NCBI GenBank assembly: GCA_003132765.1
Contig: PKYU01000146.1
Span: forward strand, 2,351-8,301
Length of the DNA stretch: 5,951 nucleotides
Direction: 5' to 3'
Source of the DNA: Chitinophagaceae bacterium
Lineage (GTDB): Bacteria > Bacteroidota > Bacteroidia > Chitinophagales > Chitinophagaceae
In this document: positions 5,293 to 5,951 of the stretch, piece by piece
Layout: each line of letters opens with the position of its first letter
How positions within the stretch are numbered: the first letter of the stretch is position 1
The notes under the pieces: model-generated
Told to the model about the DNA's origin: nothing
What the model saw: only the letters and a program-made list of their open reading frames with translations
Databases searched by the model: none
Translations under genes and position numbers: made by a program

Positions 5293-5951
5293 TTAGCTAT
5301 TAACCCTTTTTGTTATTCCAAGTTCTATTGCTATTTTATTCATAAAAGCAAATGCGGCATTAAATTCATTTGGAATCAATCCATCTAATATTGCCTCGCG
5401 GACTGCATTTTTTAATTCGCCAACAAGCCTGGATGGCGGCAGATCAAATTCCTTCATAATAATTTCACCGGTGATAGGTGGCTGCCAGTTTCGGAGATGA
5501 TCAGATGCTTCTACTTCCTTAAGCCTCTTTTCGACCAGTTCAAAATTTGATAAGAATCGTTGAACTTTTTGTTTATTCTTTGAAGTAATATCTGCTTTAC
5601 ATAAAGTCATCAATGGATCAATATCATCTCCTGCATCCACAATAAGCCTTCGAATAGCCGAATCGGTTATATTTTCTTGCGTCAGACTAATTGGGCGCAG
5701 GTGCAATTCAACTAATTTTCTTACAAATTTCATTTTCTCATTCTGTGGTAATTTGAATTGAGCAAATATTTTTGGAACTATTCTGCCCCCAACCACTTCA
5801 TGGCCATGAAAAGTCCAGCCATGTCCTTCTTCAAATTTTTTTGTTATGGGTTTAGCAATGTCATGAAGTAAGGCAGCCCATCTGAGCCAAAGATCATCGG
5901 TATGATGCGCAATATTATCAAGTACCTGAAGCGTGTGATAAAAATTATCCT
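5293..5951 (-). CDS. cca: CCA-adding tRNA nucleotidyltransferase, C-terminal HD-domain part, cut by window edge
   Basis: The frame is open to the right edge (first full codon at the complement of 5947-5949), so the 218 visible residues are the C-terminal part only. A GTG at 5796 is not a credible start because conserved sequence continues upstream of it. The enzyme family adds or repairs the 3' CCA of tRNA using CTP and ATP. Visible are a phosphohydrolase-type HD domain: [10 protein letters not shown] with His5, LLHDIAKP with His29-Asp30, [11 protein letters not shown] with His48 and His50, and ELHLRP with His83. These are followed by [13 protein letters not shown], then a helical tail with [24 protein letters not shown], typical of the tRNA-binding C-terminus in this family. 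The N-terminal nucleotidyltransferase domain with its catalytic aspartates is outside the window. A poly(A) polymerase-like paralogue is an alternative name within the same superfamily. It heads the visible minus-strand run leading to miaA. Confidence 0.9.
   Translation of the reverse strand, partial: DNFYHTLQVLDNIAHHTDDLWLRWAALLHDIAKPITKKFEEGHGWTFHGHEVVGGRIVPKIFAQFKLPQNEKMKFVRKLVELHLRPISLTQENITDSAIRRLIVDAGDDIDPLMTLCKADITSKNKQKVQRFLSNFELVEKRLKEVEASDHLRNWQPPITGEIIMKEFDLPPSRLVGELKNAVREAILDGLIPNEFNAAFAFMNKIAIELGITKRVNS

Noticed and set aside
5293..5796. A complete 167-residue protein starting at the GTG at 5796
   Set aside because: The same frame is open to the window edge, and upstream of the GTG it encodes the conserved HD-domain segments YHTLQ and LLHDIAKP.

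Overview
The window looks like chromosomal DNA of a Bacteroidota bacterium, most likely a Chitinophagaceae or Sphingobacteriia relative. The evidence is low GC with AT-rich spacers, start codons without Shine-Dalgarno sequences, a prolyl-tRNA synthetase N-terminus of the archaeal/eukaryal-like type common in this phylum, two lipoproteins with Ser-Cys lipoboxes (one with the frequent SCKK start), a FadL-like barrel protein with the N-terminal style seen in Bacteroidota, and a perfect match to the Bacteroidota -7 promoter element (TAnnTTTG). The taxonomic call is inference from protein style; no 16S or marker comparison was possible.

Layout. (1) Positions 1-164, minus strand: the first 54 codons of proS, running off the left edge. 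(2) Positions 165-366: a divergent promoter region. (3) Positions 367-2822, plus strand: a 275-residue Tyr/Asn/Ser-rich predicted lipoprotein followed 95 bp later by a 510-residue FadL/OmpP1-type outer membrane beta-barrel; the two could form a cell-envelope operon. (4) Positions 2823-3117: an AT-rich spacer with a bulged inverted repeat, an imperfect direct repeat and a promoter candidate. (5) Positions 3118-3669, plus strand: a 183-residue lipoprotein of unknown function. (6) Positions 3670-3769: a convergent spacer with a weak hairpin. (7) Positions 3770-5951, minus strand: a probable operon read from the right, made of the C-terminal HD-domain part of a CCA-adding tRNA nucleotidyltransferase (open to the right edge), a PRiA4_ORF3-like protein, and miaA, with spacers of 59 and 42 bp.

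How it fits together. The right-hand operon concerns tRNA maturation (3' CCA addition and isopentenylation of A37), and proS at the left edge charges tRNA, so three tRNA-related enzymes lie within 6 kb. Between them sits an envelope block of two lipoproteins and an outer membrane channel-like protein. I see no transposase, integrase, CRISPR array, tRNA or rRNA gene, or defence system. The window reads as an ordinary core-genome segment. Its least explained parts are the low-complexity lipoprotein, the PRiA4_ORF3-like gene held between two tRNA-maturation genes, and the structured 2823-3117 spacer.
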